Part shown: one piece after another, positions 17,724 to 26,950 of the stretch
Layout of the letters: each line of letters begins with the position of its first letter
How positions within the stretch are numbered: position 1 is the first letter of the stretch
NCBI GenBank assembly: GCA_018524345.1
Contig: JADQAZ010000002.1
Span: 124,001-188,000, forward strand
DNA from: Harenicola maris
GTDB lineage: Bacteria; Pseudomonadota; Alphaproteobacteria; Rhodobacterales; Rhodobacteraceae
Length of the DNA stretch: 64,000 nt
Direction: 5' to 3'
The notes under the pieces: model-generated
What the model was told of the DNA's origin: nothing
The model's input: the letters and a program-made list of their open reading frames with translations, nothing else
Databases searched by the model: none
Program-made: the position numbers and the translations under genes

Positions 17724-19731
17724 TCTCGCACTGGCCGTCGATATCGGCGGAACTTTCACCGATGTTGCCCTGCGCGACGGGGTCACGGGCGACGTCTGGC
17801 GCGCCAAAACGCCCAGTACGCCAAGCGATCCATCAGTTGCCTTTCTGGACGGCATCCGGCGCGCATTGGCGGACGCAGGGCGTGACGCCTCTGAGTTGAC
17901 CGAGGTGCTTCACGGCACCACCGTTGCCACCAATATGATCCTTGAGGGCAAGGGCGCGCGGGCCGCGTTGGTTACGACCGCCGGTTTCCGGCATGTCCTG
18001 GCGATTGGCCGGCAGGATATTCCGCGTAAGGCCAACCTTTATAATTGGGAAAAACCCGACAGGCCGATCCCGCCCGACCGCATTGTTGAGGTTATCGAGC
18101 GTGTGGCCGGGGGGGGCGATGTATTGACGCCGCTAGATGAGGCATCTGTGATTGCCGCCGCAGAGACCCTGCGGGAGCTAGATGTCGATGCTGTCGCGGT
18201 TTGCCTGCTGCATGCCTTTGCCAATCCTGCGCATGAGATGCGTGTGGCGCAGATTTTGCGCGAGCAATTGCCCGATGTTGCCGTAACGGCCTCGACAGAT
18301 GTGCTGCCTGTTGTGCGCGAATACGAACGCACGCTGGCCTCGGTGCTGAATGCCATCGTGATGCCGGGCGTCACCACCTACGTGCAACGGTTGGAGCAAA
18401 GGCTGATTGACGAAGGTGTCACCGCGCCGCTGCTCTTGATGCAATCTAACGGCGGCGTCGCTGGCTCGGCCAAGATCAGGCAAGCGCCTGCCTTGACCGC
18501 CCTGTCCGGCCCGGCGGCGGGCGTTGTCGGTGCGCTGGCCGAGGCGCAAGCCTGCGGCATCAATGATATTGTCACGGTCGATATTGGCGGCACCAGCGCC
18601 GACATTTGCCTGATTGCGGATGGGCATATCGGACTGACGCAAAATGGACAGGTCGGTGATTGGCCTCTCCCCTTGCCGATGGTGGATATGGTCACAATCG
18701 GCGCGGGCGGTGGATCGATCGCCTCGGTTGATGAGGGCACGCTTTCTGTTGGCCCGCGCAGTGCCGGCGCGATGCCGGGCCCCGCAGCCTATATGAACGG
18801 CGGTACAGAGCCCACAGTGACCGATGCGCATGTCGTTTTGGGTCACCTCCCTGCGCGGCTTTTGGGCGGGCGCATGGCGCTTGATCCCGAGGCGGCCCGC
18901 AGGGTGGTGCAAACCGGTGTGGCCGATCCTTTGGGGCTTTCAGTTGAGGATGCCGCGCGCGGTATTCTGGCGATTGCCGACAATCATATGGTCGGCGCGG
19001 TGCGCGTTGTCTCTGTGGAGCGCGGCCACGATCCGCGGGACTTCACGCTGGTTCCGTTTGGCGGGGCTGGTCCGCTCCATGGCTGCGCCTTGGCCGATCT
19101 GATGGGCATCAACCGCGTGTTGATCGCGCGGGCGCCGGGTGTGCTCTGCGCTGATGGTTTGCTTGATGCTGATCTGAAGGCCGAGTTTAGCAAGGCTTTG
19201 CCAGAGGCGTTGCCCGCAGCCAAGGCACAGACCGATGATCTGGTGGCCGAGCTTGAGGCCAAAGCCAAGGATTGGTTTGCCGAGGAAGAGGTCGCGCCTG
19301 CGCGCCAGCAACTGCACCGTGTTGCCCTGATGCGCTATCATGGTCAGGGCGGCGAGTTGGCCGTGCCCATGGGCGGTGATCTGGTTGCGGATTTTGCGGC
19401 CTCTCACAAGGCGCTCTATGGCTTTGCGCTGGATGCTGAGGTGGAGCTTGTCACCGTGCGAGTCGAAGCGACCGGATTGGCTGCCAACCGCGAGGCCCAA
19501 AACCTGGCCTCTGACACCACAGTCACGCCCATCGACACCGCCGAGATCGCAGGCCCCGATGGCCCTGTCACCGTGCCTGTTGTGGATCGCGCGGCACTGG
19601 GCGCGGGCGCATCCCTGCCCGGGCCGATGATCCTGTCACAGCTTGATACAACCATATTGATCACCGCGGACTGGCTGGGCACTGTTCAGCCGTCTGGCGC
19701 GATCCTGTTAACCCGCAAGGATAACACATGA
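17710..19731 (+). CDS. hyuA: Hydantoinase A / oxoprolinase-family ATPase subunit (HyuA-2)
   Basis: 673-residue HyuA protein. AAGGAG ends 7 bases before the ATG at 17710, which is preferred to an ATG at 17704 that would be only one base from it. Motifs: AVDIGGTFTDVALRDG (phosphate loop), LHGTTVATNMILEGKGARAA, LLLMQSNGGVAGSAKIRQAP, VTVDIGGTSADICLIADG, and LVPFGGAGPLHGCALADLMG. It should form an ATP-dependent ring-amide hydrolase (or related carboxylase-type) complex with HyuB-2. The start lies 14 bases inside the hyuB-2 frame and the stop overlaps the M20 start by ATGA. Confidence 0.92.
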   Translation: MSSIDLALAVDIGGTFTDVALRDGVTGDVWRAKTPSTPSDPSVAFLDGIRRALADAGRDASELTEVLHGTTVATNMILEGKGARAALVTTAGFRHVLAIGRQDIPRKANLYNWEKPDRPIPPDRIVEVIERVAGGGDVLTPLDEASVIAAAETLRELDVDAVAVCLLHAFANPAHEMRVAQILREQLPDVAVTASTDVLPVVREYERTLASVLNAIVMPGVTTYVQRLEQRLIDEGVTAPLLLMQSNGGVAGSAKIRQAPALTALSGPAAGVVGALAEAQACGINDIVTVDIGGTSADICLIADGHIGLTQNGQVGDWPLPLPMVDMVTIGAGGGSIASVDEGTLSVGPRSAGAMPGPAAYMNGGTEPTVTDAHVVLGHLPARLLGGRMALDPEAARRVVQTGVADPLGLSVEDAARGILAIADNHMVGAVRVVSVERGHDPRDFTLVPFGGAGPLHGCALADLMGINRVLIARAPGVLCADGLLDADLKAEFSKALPEALPAAKAQTDDLVAELEAKAKDWFAEEEVAPARQQLHRVALMRYHGQGGELAVPMGGDLVADFAASHKALYGFALDAEVELVTVRVEATGLAANREAQNLASDTTVTPIDTAEIAGPDGPVTVPVVDRAALGAGASLPGPMILSQLDTTILITADWLGTVQPSGAILLTRKDNT

Positions 19732-21095
19732 CCCATTCAGACGCAGACCTAGACGCCGTTTTCACCCATATCGACAAACAGTCCGACAGCTTTGTCACCC
19801 GCCTGATGGACTATGTCAGCAACCCGAGCATTAGCGCGCAGAATATCGGCATCCGCGAGGTTTCGGAACTGTTGGTAAAGTTCCTGACCGGATTGGGTAT
19901 GGAGGCAGAAGCCGTGCCAACGGCCAATCACCCCATGGTTCTGGGACGACGCGGCGATGATCCGGACAAGCCGACTGTGCTGCTTTATGGGCATTACGAC
20001 GTGCAGCCCCCCGAGCCGCTAGACCTGTGGGATTCCCCGCCGTTCGAGCCTGAAATCCGCGATGGCCGCATTTGGGCGCGCGGTGTGGGCGACAACAAGG
20101 GACAACATTTTGCACAGCTTTTGGCGATTGAAAGCCATCTTGCCGTGCACGGCGAATTGCCCTGCAATGTTATCTTTCTGTTGGAAGGCGAAGAGGAAAT
20201 CGGCAGCCCGCATATTGCCGAGTTTGTGCGTGAACACGCGGATCGGCTGAAGGCCGATCTGGTGGTGACGGCGGATGGGCCACTGCATGCCTCCGGACGG
20301 CCGATTATCACCTATGGTGTGCGCGGCATGACAGGCTTTGAACTACGTGCGAAAACCGCCGACAGCGATGCCCATTCGGGCAATTATGGCGGTGTGATGC
20401 CCAACGCGATCTGGAAGCTCGTGCATCTGCTCGGCACAATGAAAACGCCCGATGGCACCATCACCATCGAGGGGCTGCATGATCCGGTTATTCCCCCGAC
20501 CAATCAGGAAAGAGCCGCCGCCGCTGACTTGCCGCTGGACCTGCCCGCGTTTCTGGAAAAAACCGGTATGAGCGAGCTGGATGCGCCCAAGGACCGTCCG
20601 TTTTATGATCGGTTGATGTTTCATCCCACGCTGACGATCAACGGGTTGCATGGCGGCTATGGCGGCCCCGGTTCAAAAACCGTTTTGCCCGCCGAGGCGG
20701 TTGCGAAATGTGACATCCGATTGGTCGAGGCGATGACACCAGATCAGGTTATGAAGTGTGTGACCGCCCATGTGGCCAAACACGCCCCCGATGTCGAGGT
20801 TGTGCCGATGGGGGGCATGTTGCCTTCAAAGACGCCGATGGATGAACCCCTTGCCGATGCGGTGATCTCGGCCGTGACACGGGCCCATGGGATCTCGCCG
20901 CTGCTGTATCCTGTGGTTGGGGGCAGCCTGCCGGATTATGTGTTCACCAAAATCCTCGGGTTGCCCGCATTTGTGACGCCCTATGCCAACGCTGACGAGG
21001 CCAATCATGCGCCCAACGAGAACATGGAGGTCGCGTTGTTCCTGAAAGGGATCAAGACCGGCGCGGCGCTTTTGGCAGCTCTGGGCGACAGGTAG
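19728..21095 (+). CDS. M20-family dipeptidase-like metallopeptidase
   Basis: 455-residue M20 enzyme of the CNDP/dipeptidase subgroup and last gene of the right operon. Motifs: VLLYGHYDVQPPEPLDLW, IWARGVGDNKGQHFAQLLA, IFLLEGEEEIGSPHIAEF, VTADGPLHASGRP, DAHSGNYGGVMPNAI, and a C-terminal NADEANHAPNENMEV that supplies the last histidine. All expected metal ligands and the catalytic Glu are present. It probably removes an amino acid from a dipeptide or N-acyl product generated by the preceding enzymes. No clear Rho-independent terminator follows. Confidence 0.9.
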   Translation: MTHSDADLDAVFTHIDKQSDSFVTRLMDYVSNPSISAQNIGIREVSELLVKFLTGLGMEAEAVPTANHPMVLGRRGDDPDKPTVLLYGHYDVQPPEPLDLWDSPPFEPEIRDGRIWARGVGDNKGQHFAQLLAIESHLAVHGELPCNVIFLLEGEEEIGSPHIAEFVREHADRLKADLVVTADGPLHASGRPIITYGVRGMTGFELRAKTADSDAHSGNYGGVMPNAIWKLVHLLGTMKTPDGTITIEGLHDPVIPPTNQERAAAADLPLDLPAFLEKTGMSELDAPKDRPFYDRLMFHPTLTINGLHGGYGGPGSKTVLPAEAVAKCDIRLVEAMTPDQVMKCVTAHVAKHAPDVEVVPMGGMLPSKTPMDEPLADAVISAVTRAHGISPLLYPVVGGSLPDYVFTKILGLPAFVTPYANADEANHAPNENMEVALFLKGIKTGAALLAALGDR

Positions 21096-21520
21096 CGCAG
21101 CGACGCCTTAAGGGGCGCTCACAGATTTTGCCGATCCGGCGCGGTGTTCCCGCGCCGGAAGCCCGAACGGTTCAACGAAAAGCCGAGGGGCCTTGGCGCC
21201 TGAAGTGCGCGAACCTGCGTGATTTGTGCACAATTCCTCATCGTTTGCGTCACTTTCTGCTGGTGTCGCTATGGGGGCCTGCGGCACTGAAAGGCTTGCC
21301 AACGGGATAACTCTGCCGCGCCCAAAGGGGGCTGTAACCCAGTTTATATGGGGAAAACGCCCTGTCCCATGGAAGCGCGGCGCGTCCGGTGCATAAAATA
21401 ATTTATGACCCGCAAAAAGTTTTTTATTGGACACATTTCGATTCTGCCAACCACACTTGCTCTTACAGCTGCGTTTGAACTCGCAAACCCCATTTTCTTT
21501 CCCAAAAAGGTTGAGAGCAT
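21096..21520 (+). promoter_or_regulatory. 425-bp intergenic region upstream of the second ABC operon
   Basis: No gene was found here. The right half is AT-richer than its surroundings (about 21340-21500) and probably holds the promoter of the binding-protein operon. A GTTTG-N6-CAAAC inverted repeat (21473-21488) lies about 35 bases before the start at 21521 and could be an operator. The GAAAC-N3-GTTTC palindromes seen near the IclR gene are absent, so this operon is probably under different control. Confidence 0.35.
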
Positions 21521-23065
21521 ATGACTGACAGAAAAAATCCGACACATATTACACGACGCACGGCACTGACCTACATCGGCGCGGGTATGGCCGCGCTGGC
21601 GCTGCCCGGGCAGTCCTATGCCGCCTCTGACAAGACCCTGCGCTATGGGTTGTCGACCTTCCCGCCTGCCTTGACGCCTTGGAACAACACGGGGGCGGCC
21701 TCCAACTATGTGAAGCTGTGCTTGTATCGTGGCCTCATGGGCTATGATTCCGAGGCGCAACTGGTTCCCGAAGTGGCCGAGAGCTATGAGTGGGTGGATG
21801 GCAATACCATTGTTTTCAAACTGCGGGAGGGCGCCAAGTTCCATAACGGCGAGCCTGTCACGGCGGAGGATGTGATCTTTACCTTCACGTCGATCACCGC
21901 CGAGGATTCCAGCGCCTACCTGAAGTCCTCCTTCGAGAGCATCGACTCTATGGAGGCGATGGACGCGACGACAGTGAAGTTCACCCTCAAGTTGCCATCC
22001 GCCGTTTTCCTGAGCGAGCTGGCGAACTACTGTGCTGGCATCGTTTGGAAGGGCAGCGACCCCGAAGATCCGATCGGCTGCGGCCCCTATACAAAAACCG
22101 ATGAAGAGCGCGGCGTCTTTATCGAGGTGACGGCCTTCCCCGACTTTTATTCCGAAGGCGAGCCGCGCAGCGGGAAAATCCGCTTTACGGCCTATTCGGA
22201 CCAGAACCTGCGCTATGCCGCCTTGGAAACCGGCGATGTCGATGTGATCGAATATCTGCCCTGGACCCAGTTCGACACGGTGGAAGAATCCGAAGAGCTG
22301 AACATCGCGGCCACGGTCAGCCCGTTTATGCTGGCGCTGTTCAACGTGGAAAAGGATGGTCCTTTCAAGAACCCGCTTGTGCGCCGGGCTGTTGGCTATG
22401 CCATTCAGCGGCAGGATGTTGTGGATGGGGTTTTTGCTGGGCGCGGCACGCCGCTCTTGGGCATTCCCAACCCTCCCGGCTCGCCATATGACCTGTCGGA
22501 CCCGTCGATCGAGTATTCCTATGACCCCGAGAAGGCCAAGGCATTGCTTGCCGAAGCGGGCTATCCCAACGGGTTCTCTTGCCGCTTGCTTGGCACCTCG
22601 ACCTACGGGATGCATCAGGACACCGCCGCAATCGTTCAGGCCTATTTGCAGATGATCGGCATCAACGCCACGCTGGACCTGCCCGATTGGGCGACGCGGG
22701 TGAAGAAGGGCAAGGACGGCGATTACGACATCGCGGTGCACGGGCTTTCGGGCTTTTACAACGATCCCAACGCGCTTTGGCCTTTGCTGCATTCCGGCCC
22801 GTCGAATTATACGCGCTCCTTCGGGTTTGCCTCTGACCGTATCGACGATCTGTTGGAACGGGGCCGCGCCGCGATGGACGAGGCGGAACGCGAAGAGATC
22901 TACAAGGAACTGGCTGTCGCCTATTACGAAGAGGTGCCGCAAATTCCGATCAACTGGCGTGGTCAGGCCCATGCGATGCAGGCTTCGGTCAAGGGCTTTA
23001 AGGGCTTTCCGGGTTGGCTGAACACCTCCTCTGGCTTCTCCTTCGACACCACAGAGCCAAGCTAA
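21521..23065 (+). CDS. ABC transporter solute-binding protein, SBP_bac_5 family (normal domain order)
   Basis: 514-residue periplasmic peptide-type binding protein. The N-terminus has a twin-arginine motif (TRRTALTYIGAGMAALALPG), so export may use Tat; cleavage is likely near SYAASDK. Domains follow the usual order: LVPEVAESYEWVDGNTIVFK, LREGAKFHNGEPVTAEDVIF near residue 115, IGCGPYTKTDEERG, KNPLVRRAVGYAIQRQDVV, AKALLAEAGYPNGFSCRLLG, then the C-terminal AYLQMIGINATLDLPDW and EREEIYKELAVAYYEEVPQI. It is the first gene of a four-gene importer operon. It serves as an internal control for the permuted binding protein at 401. Confidence 0.95.
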   Translation: MTDRKNPTHITRRTALTYIGAGMAALALPGQSYAASDKTLRYGLSTFPPALTPWNNTGAASNYVKLCLYRGLMGYDSEAQLVPEVAESYEWVDGNTIVFKLREGAKFHNGEPVTAEDVIFTFTSITAEDSSAYLKSSFESIDSMEAMDATTVKFTLKLPSAVFLSELANYCAGIVWKGSDPEDPIGCGPYTKTDEERGVFIEVTAFPDFYSEGEPRSGKIRFTAYSDQNLRYAALETGDVDVIEYLPWTQFDTVEESEELNIAATVSPFMLALFNVEKDGPFKNPLVRRAVGYAIQRQDVVDGVFAGRGTPLLGIPNPPGSPYDLSDPSIEYSYDPEKAKALLAEAGYPNGFSCRLLGTSTYGMHQDTAAIVQAYLQMIGINATLDLPDWATRVKKGKDGDYDIAVHGLSGFYNDPNALWPLLHSGPSNYTRSFGFASDRIDDLLERGRAAMDEAEREEIYKELAVAYYEEVPQIPINWRGQAHAMQASVKGFKGFPGWLNTSSGFSFDTTEPS

Positions 23066-23099
23066 GCCGAGCCAAGAGCCGTAGAAGGGTTGATTTAGA

Positions 23100-24053
23100 A
23101 TGCTGCGTTTCGCCTTAAATCGCGCTCTTTCTGCGGGGCTAATGCTCTTGGTCGTCGGGACGGTGGTTTTCTCGATCCTGTTCCTTGTTCCCGGCGACCC
23201 GGCGGAGCTTTTACTGTCCTCCGATGGCATCACGGCAAGCCCTGATGCCATCGCGAGCCTGCGCGAAGAGATGGGCCTGAACAAACCCCTGCTCGCGCAA
23301 TACGGCGAGTTCCTTGTTAACGCGCTGCGGTTTGATTTTGGCGTTTCCCTGATCGACAAAGCCTCTGTTGGCGACACGATCGCCACCCGGTTGCCGCGCA
23401 CGATCGAGCTTATCCTTGCAGGCCTTGTGCTGGCGGCCCTGACCGGCATTCCGGCGGGCACCTATGCGGGGCTGCGGCCCGGGCGCAGGTTTGACCGGAT
23501 CGCCTCGGCGGTGAATGCCGTGCTGATCTCGCTGCCCGGCTTTGTGATTGGCACCTTGTTTATCTATATCTTCGCACAGTTTTTGCGGTGGCTGCCTGCG
23601 GGCGGCTACACCAGCTTTTTCACCGATCCGTGGCTGCATATAAAACAGTTGACCCTGCCCGCGATCACCGTTGGCCTGCATCTGTTTTCGATCATTTTCC
23701 GGATGACCCGCGCCAGTGTCCTTGAGATGCGCGGCAATGATTGGGTGCGGACCGCCGTGGCCAAGGGTCTGTCGCGCAAGCTTGTCGTGCGGCGGCATGT
23801 TTTGCGCAATGCGCTGGGGCCTGTGATTACGGTTGTCGGTTTGCAGATGGGGATCCTTTTGGGATCCACCGTCCTGATCGAGTTTATCTACAACTGGCCC
23901 GGGCTTTCGGGATATCTGGTCACGGCGGTGCAGCAGCGGGATTACCCCTCTGTGCGCGGGGTCATTCTGGTTGTCTCGGCCCTGTTCATCCTCATCAATC
24001 TCATGGTGGAACTGCTGTACTCCATGCTTGATCCAAGGATCCGTCTGGAATGA
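23100..24053 (+). CDS. Peptide-type ABC transporter permease, DppB-like
   Basis: 317-residue inner-membrane permease with about six transmembrane helices. The first helix is at SAGLMLLVVGTVVFSILFLV, and a large periplasmic segment follows (LREEMGLNKPLLAQYGEFLV). The cytoplasmic EAA-type loop reads RTAVAKGLSRKLVVRRHVLR around residue 215-235. The C-terminus has the usual RDYPSVRGVILVVSALFILI and [13 protein letters not shown]. The start lies 34 bases after the binding-protein stop and the end overlaps the next gene by ATGA, so the two membrane subunits are translationally coupled. Confidence 0.95.
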   Translation: MLRFALNRALSAGLMLLVVGTVVFSILFLVPGDPAELLLSSDGITASPDAIASLREEMGLNKPLLAQYGEFLVNALRFDFGVSLIDKASVGDTIATRLPRTIELILAGLVLAALTGIPAGTYAGLRPGRRFDRIASAVNAVLISLPGFVIGTLFIYIFAQFLRWLPAGGYTSFFTDPWLHIKQLTLPAITVGLHLFSIIFRMTRASVLEMRGNDWVRTAVAKGLSRKLVVRRHVLRNALGPVITVVGLQMGILLGSTVLIEFIYNWPGLSGYLVTAVQQRDYPSVRGVILVVSALFILINLMVELLYSMLDPRIRLE

Positions 24054-25972
24054 AATCAAAGCGTTTTTCCATCCCGGGCCGTATGGTTCTGCCGACAGTT
24101 CTGCTGACGCTTTTTGTTGGCACCATGTTTATTGCGCCCCTGATTTTTACCTTTGACGCCACCAAGATTGCCGTGTCGGAGCGTTTGGCGGGGCCGTCTT
24201 GGGCGCATCCCTTGGGGCAGGACGGGTTTGGCCGCGATCGGCTGGCGCGGGTGCTTTATGGGGGGCAGGTGTCGCTGACGGTGGCTTTTGTCGCCAGCCT
24301 TATTGCCCTCGCCATCGGGACATTTGTCGGGCTGATCGGGGCCTATTTTCGCGGGCCGTTCGAATTTATCGCCATGCGCGTTTCTGATGTGGTTCTGTAT
24401 TTCCCGCCGATCCTTTTGGCTTTGCTGGTCGTGACGATCTTTGGCCCCGGGGTGACCACTTTGGTGGCGGTTCTGGCGCTGTTGTTCTTTCCGTCCTTCT
24501 CGCGCATTGCCTATTCCGAGACGATGCGGGTTTCGGTGCTGGACTTTGTCGAGGCCTCCCGCGCGCTTGGCACGGCACCCAGCCGGATTGTCGCGCGCAC
24601 TGTGCTGCCCAATATCATGGGGCCGATCCTTGTTCAGTTTTCCCTGACAGCGGCGGCCTGTATCACCGTTGAATCCGGCCTGTCGTTTCTGGGGCTTGGG
24701 GTTGTGCCCCCTGCCCCGTCATGGGGCCAGATGATCCGCAGCGCGCGGACCTATATGGAGCAGGATCCCTTTGGTATCTTTGTGCCCTGTGCCGCCCTGT
24801 TTCTGGCGATCTATGCGATCAACCTGTTTGTGGACCGCCTGCGCGATGTGCTGGACCCCAAAGGGCAGCTTGAGGGGAAAGACGCCGTTTCTGCCACCAA
24901 GGACGGTGCTGGCACGCCGGAGCTGGGCGAAGGCAATGTGGCCGAGCTGCGCGCGCTGACCCTGACGCTGGACCGCGGAGCGGACCTGCCGCCGGTTGAT
25001 TTGGTCAAAGACGTCTCGATGGCCCTGCGGGCGAACCAGAACACCGCCCTTGTTGGCGAAAGCGGCTCCGGCAAGTCGCTTACGGCGCTGGCGCTTATGG
25101 GCCTGCTGCCCTCCGGCATCCAGCCGACGAGCGGGCAGATCGCGGTGGGACGCAAGGCAGGGACGCCTGTTGATCTGGCCTCGCTCGCGCCGCATGCCGC
25201 CGAACAGGTGCGCGGCAATGACATTGCCATGATCTTTCAGGAGCCTATGACCTCTCTCAACCCGGTTTTGCGCATCGGGTTTCAGATGACCGAGGCATTG
25301 CAAGCGCATTCCGATATCGACCGGGCGGAAGCACGGGAAAAGTCGATTGCGGCGCTGCAAAGCGTCGGCATTCCCGAGGCCGCCTCGCGGTTTGACGCCT
25401 ATCCGCATGAGCTTTCCGGCGGGATGCGGCAGCGGGTGATGATCGCGATGGCACTGCTGGCGGAGCCCAAGGTGCTGATCGCGGATGAGCCGACGACCGC
25501 GTTGGACGTGACCATTCAGGCGGAGATCATGGACCTGCTGCGCGATCTGCGCAGCAGTCACGGATCGGGCCTGAGCATGCTGTTCATCAGCCACAATCTG
25601 GGTATCGTCGCCGATATCGCGGATTGGGTTGTCGTGATGTATTCCGGCGAGGTGGTCGAAGAAGGCCCGACAGACCAGATTTTGCGCGACCCGCATCACC
25701 CCTATACCCGTGCGCTTTTGGAAAGCATGCCCTCGGCCCATGAGGACCTGCATTCCGCAAAGGGCGACCGGCTGGATACGATCAAAGGCACACCGCCTTT
25801 GCCGCATCTGCGCCCCTCGGGATGCTCTAGCCGCGATCGTTGCCCGATGGCACAGCCTGTTTGCGCAACGATCCATCCCGATTTGTACCGCGCGACAAGC
25901 GGCACGCGGGCGGCGCGCTGTTTATTTGCCCCCGAGGCGCCAGAGCACCTGATCCAGAAGGAGGCGGTGTGA
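24050..25972 (+). CDS. Fused ABC permease (DppC-like) and ATPase (DppD-like)
   Basis: 640-residue single chain joining two subunits that are separate in E. coli Dpp. Residues about 1-280 are a DppC-type permease: [20 protein letters not shown], then the EAA-type loop [20 protein letters not shown], ending [19 protein letters not shown] short linker is followed by an ATP-binding domain from about residue 300. It has Walker A GESGSGKS near residue 336, Q-loop [12 protein letters not shown], signature LSGGMRQR, Walker [13 protein letters not shown], His-switch [10 protein letters not shown], and the C-terminal oligopeptide-family cysteine cluster [14 protein letters not shown]. All motifs are intact, so the fusion looks functional. 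It ends one base into the next gene (TGATG). Confidence 0.95.
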   Translation: MKSKRFSIPGRMVLPTVLLTLFVGTMFIAPLIFTFDATKIAVSERLAGPSWAHPLGQDGFGRDRLARVLYGGQVSLTVAFVASLIALAIGTFVGLIGAYFRGPFEFIAMRVSDVVLYFPPILLALLVVTIFGPGVTTLVAVLALLFFPSFSRIAYSETMRVSVLDFVEASRALGTAPSRIVARTVLPNIMGPILVQFSLTAAACITVESGLSFLGLGVVPPAPSWGQMIRSARTYMEQDPFGIFVPCAALFLAIYAINLFVDRLRDVLDPKGQLEGKDAVSATKDGAGTPELGEGNVAELRALTLTLDRGADLPPVDLVKDVSMALRANQNTALVGESGSGKSLTALALMGLLPSGIQPTSGQIAVGRKAGTPVDLASLAPHAAEQVRGNDIAMIFQEPMTSLNPVLRIGFQMTEALQAHSDIDRAEAREKSIAALQSVGIPEAASRFDAYPHELSGGMRQRVMIAMALLAEPKVLIADEPTTALDVTIQAEIMDLLRDLRSSHGSGLSMLFISHNLGIVADIADWVVVMYSGEVVEEGPTDQILRDPHHPYTRALLESMPSAHEDLHSAKGDRLDTIKGTPPLPHLRPSGCSSRDRCPMAQPVCATIHPDLYRATSGTRAARCLFAPEAPEHLIQKEAV

Positions 25973-26949
25973 TGCCCGAGAAGCTTGTCGAAGTCGTCAA
26001 TCTGAGCAAGAGCTACCAATCCGCCAAGAAGGGGCTTTTCCGCAAAAGCCGCATTCCGGTGTTGCGCAATGTTGACCTGCAAATCGCACCTGGCGAAATC
26101 CTTGGGCTGGTGGGCGAAAGCGGGTCGGGCAAGTCAACGCTGGGCAAAGCGGTCTTGAAGCTGATCGATGCGGATGAGGGCGACATCGTTTTTGACGGCC
26201 AGAACCTTGGCGGCCTGACCACCAGCCAGCTGCGCGCGCGCCGCAAGGATATGCAAATCATCTTTCAAGACCCCTATGCCAGCCTTGATCCGCGCAAGAC
26301 CGTGCGGGCGGCCCTGTCCGAGGCACTGGAGACGCACGGGCTTTATACCGGCGATGCGCAGGAGCCGCGCCTTGAGGCCCTGATGAAGATGGTGGGCCTG
26401 TCTGCGGAATTCTTGGGGCGTTTGCCGCATGAGTTTTCCGGCGGACAACGCCAAAGGATCGGGATCGCCCGGGCCTTGGCGGTTGAGCCACGCTTCATTG
26501 TCGCGGATGAGGCTGTATCGGCGCTGGACGTCTCCATTCAGGCGCAGGTGTTGAACCTGTTGGCGGACCTGCGCCGCGACACCGGCGTGGCCATGCTCTT
26601 TATCAGCCATGATCTGTCGGTTGTGCGGTTTATCTCGGATCGGGTGATGGTTCTGTATCTGGGCCGCGTGATGGAGGTTGGCCCCGCCAACGATGTCCAT
26701 TTCGCGCCCGCGCATCCCTATACCGCCGCGCTTGTCTCGGCAGAGCCGAGCCTGAAGCCCAAGGGCGAAAGGATTGGCCTGAAGGGGGAAATTCCCTCGC
26801 CGATGAACCCGCCTTCGGGCTGTGTGTTCCGCAGCCGCTGTCCCTTTGCCATTGGGGCCTGCGACGAAAAAATCCCCGAATTACGCTTGATCGGACAGGG
26901 CCGCTACAAGGCCTGCATCCGCGATGACATTCTTAAAGGAGCAGAATGA
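25972..26949 (+). CDS. Peptide-type ABC transporter ATPase, DppF/OppF-like
   Basis: 325-residue ATP-binding subunit. ATG at 25972 with AAGGAGG upstream; it shares one base with the preceding stop (TGATG). Motifs: Walker [17 protein letters not shown]-loop IIFQDPYASLDPRKT, signature FSGGQRQRIGIARALAVEP, Walker B FIVADEAVSALD (Ala-Val where Pro-Thr is more usual), His-switch LFISHDLSVV, and the oligopeptide-type C-terminal cysteines in CVFRSRCPFAIGACDE. It pairs with the ATPase half of the fused protein to power the importer. The next gene (creatininase family) starts 1 base after its stop. Confidence 0.95.
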   Translation: MPEKLVEVVNLSKSYQSAKKGLFRKSRIPVLRNVDLQIAPGEILGLVGESGSGKSTLGKAVLKLIDADEGDIVFDGQNLGGLTTSQLRARRKDMQIIFQDPYASLDPRKTVRAALSEALETHGLYTGDAQEPRLEALMKMVGLSAEFLGRLPHEFSGGQRQRIGIARALAVEPRFIVADEAVSALDVSIQAQVLNLLADLRRDTGVAMLFISHDLSVVRFISDRVMVLYLGRVMEVGPANDVHFAPAHPYTAALVSAEPSLKPKGERIGLKGEIPSPMNPPSGCVFRSRCPFAIGACDEKIPELRLIGQGRYKACIRDDILKGAE

Positions 26950-26950
26950 A

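Noticed and set aside
21344-23461. Open frame of 705 codons on the minus strand over the binding-protein and permease genes
   Set aside because: The plus strand encodes clear SBP_bac_5 and DppB proteins; this frame spans two genes and the intergenic region and has no family features.
24719-25876. Open frame of 385 codons antisense to the fused permease-ATPase
   Set aside because: His/Gln/Arg-rich translation typical of an antisense frame; the sense strand carries all ABC motifs.
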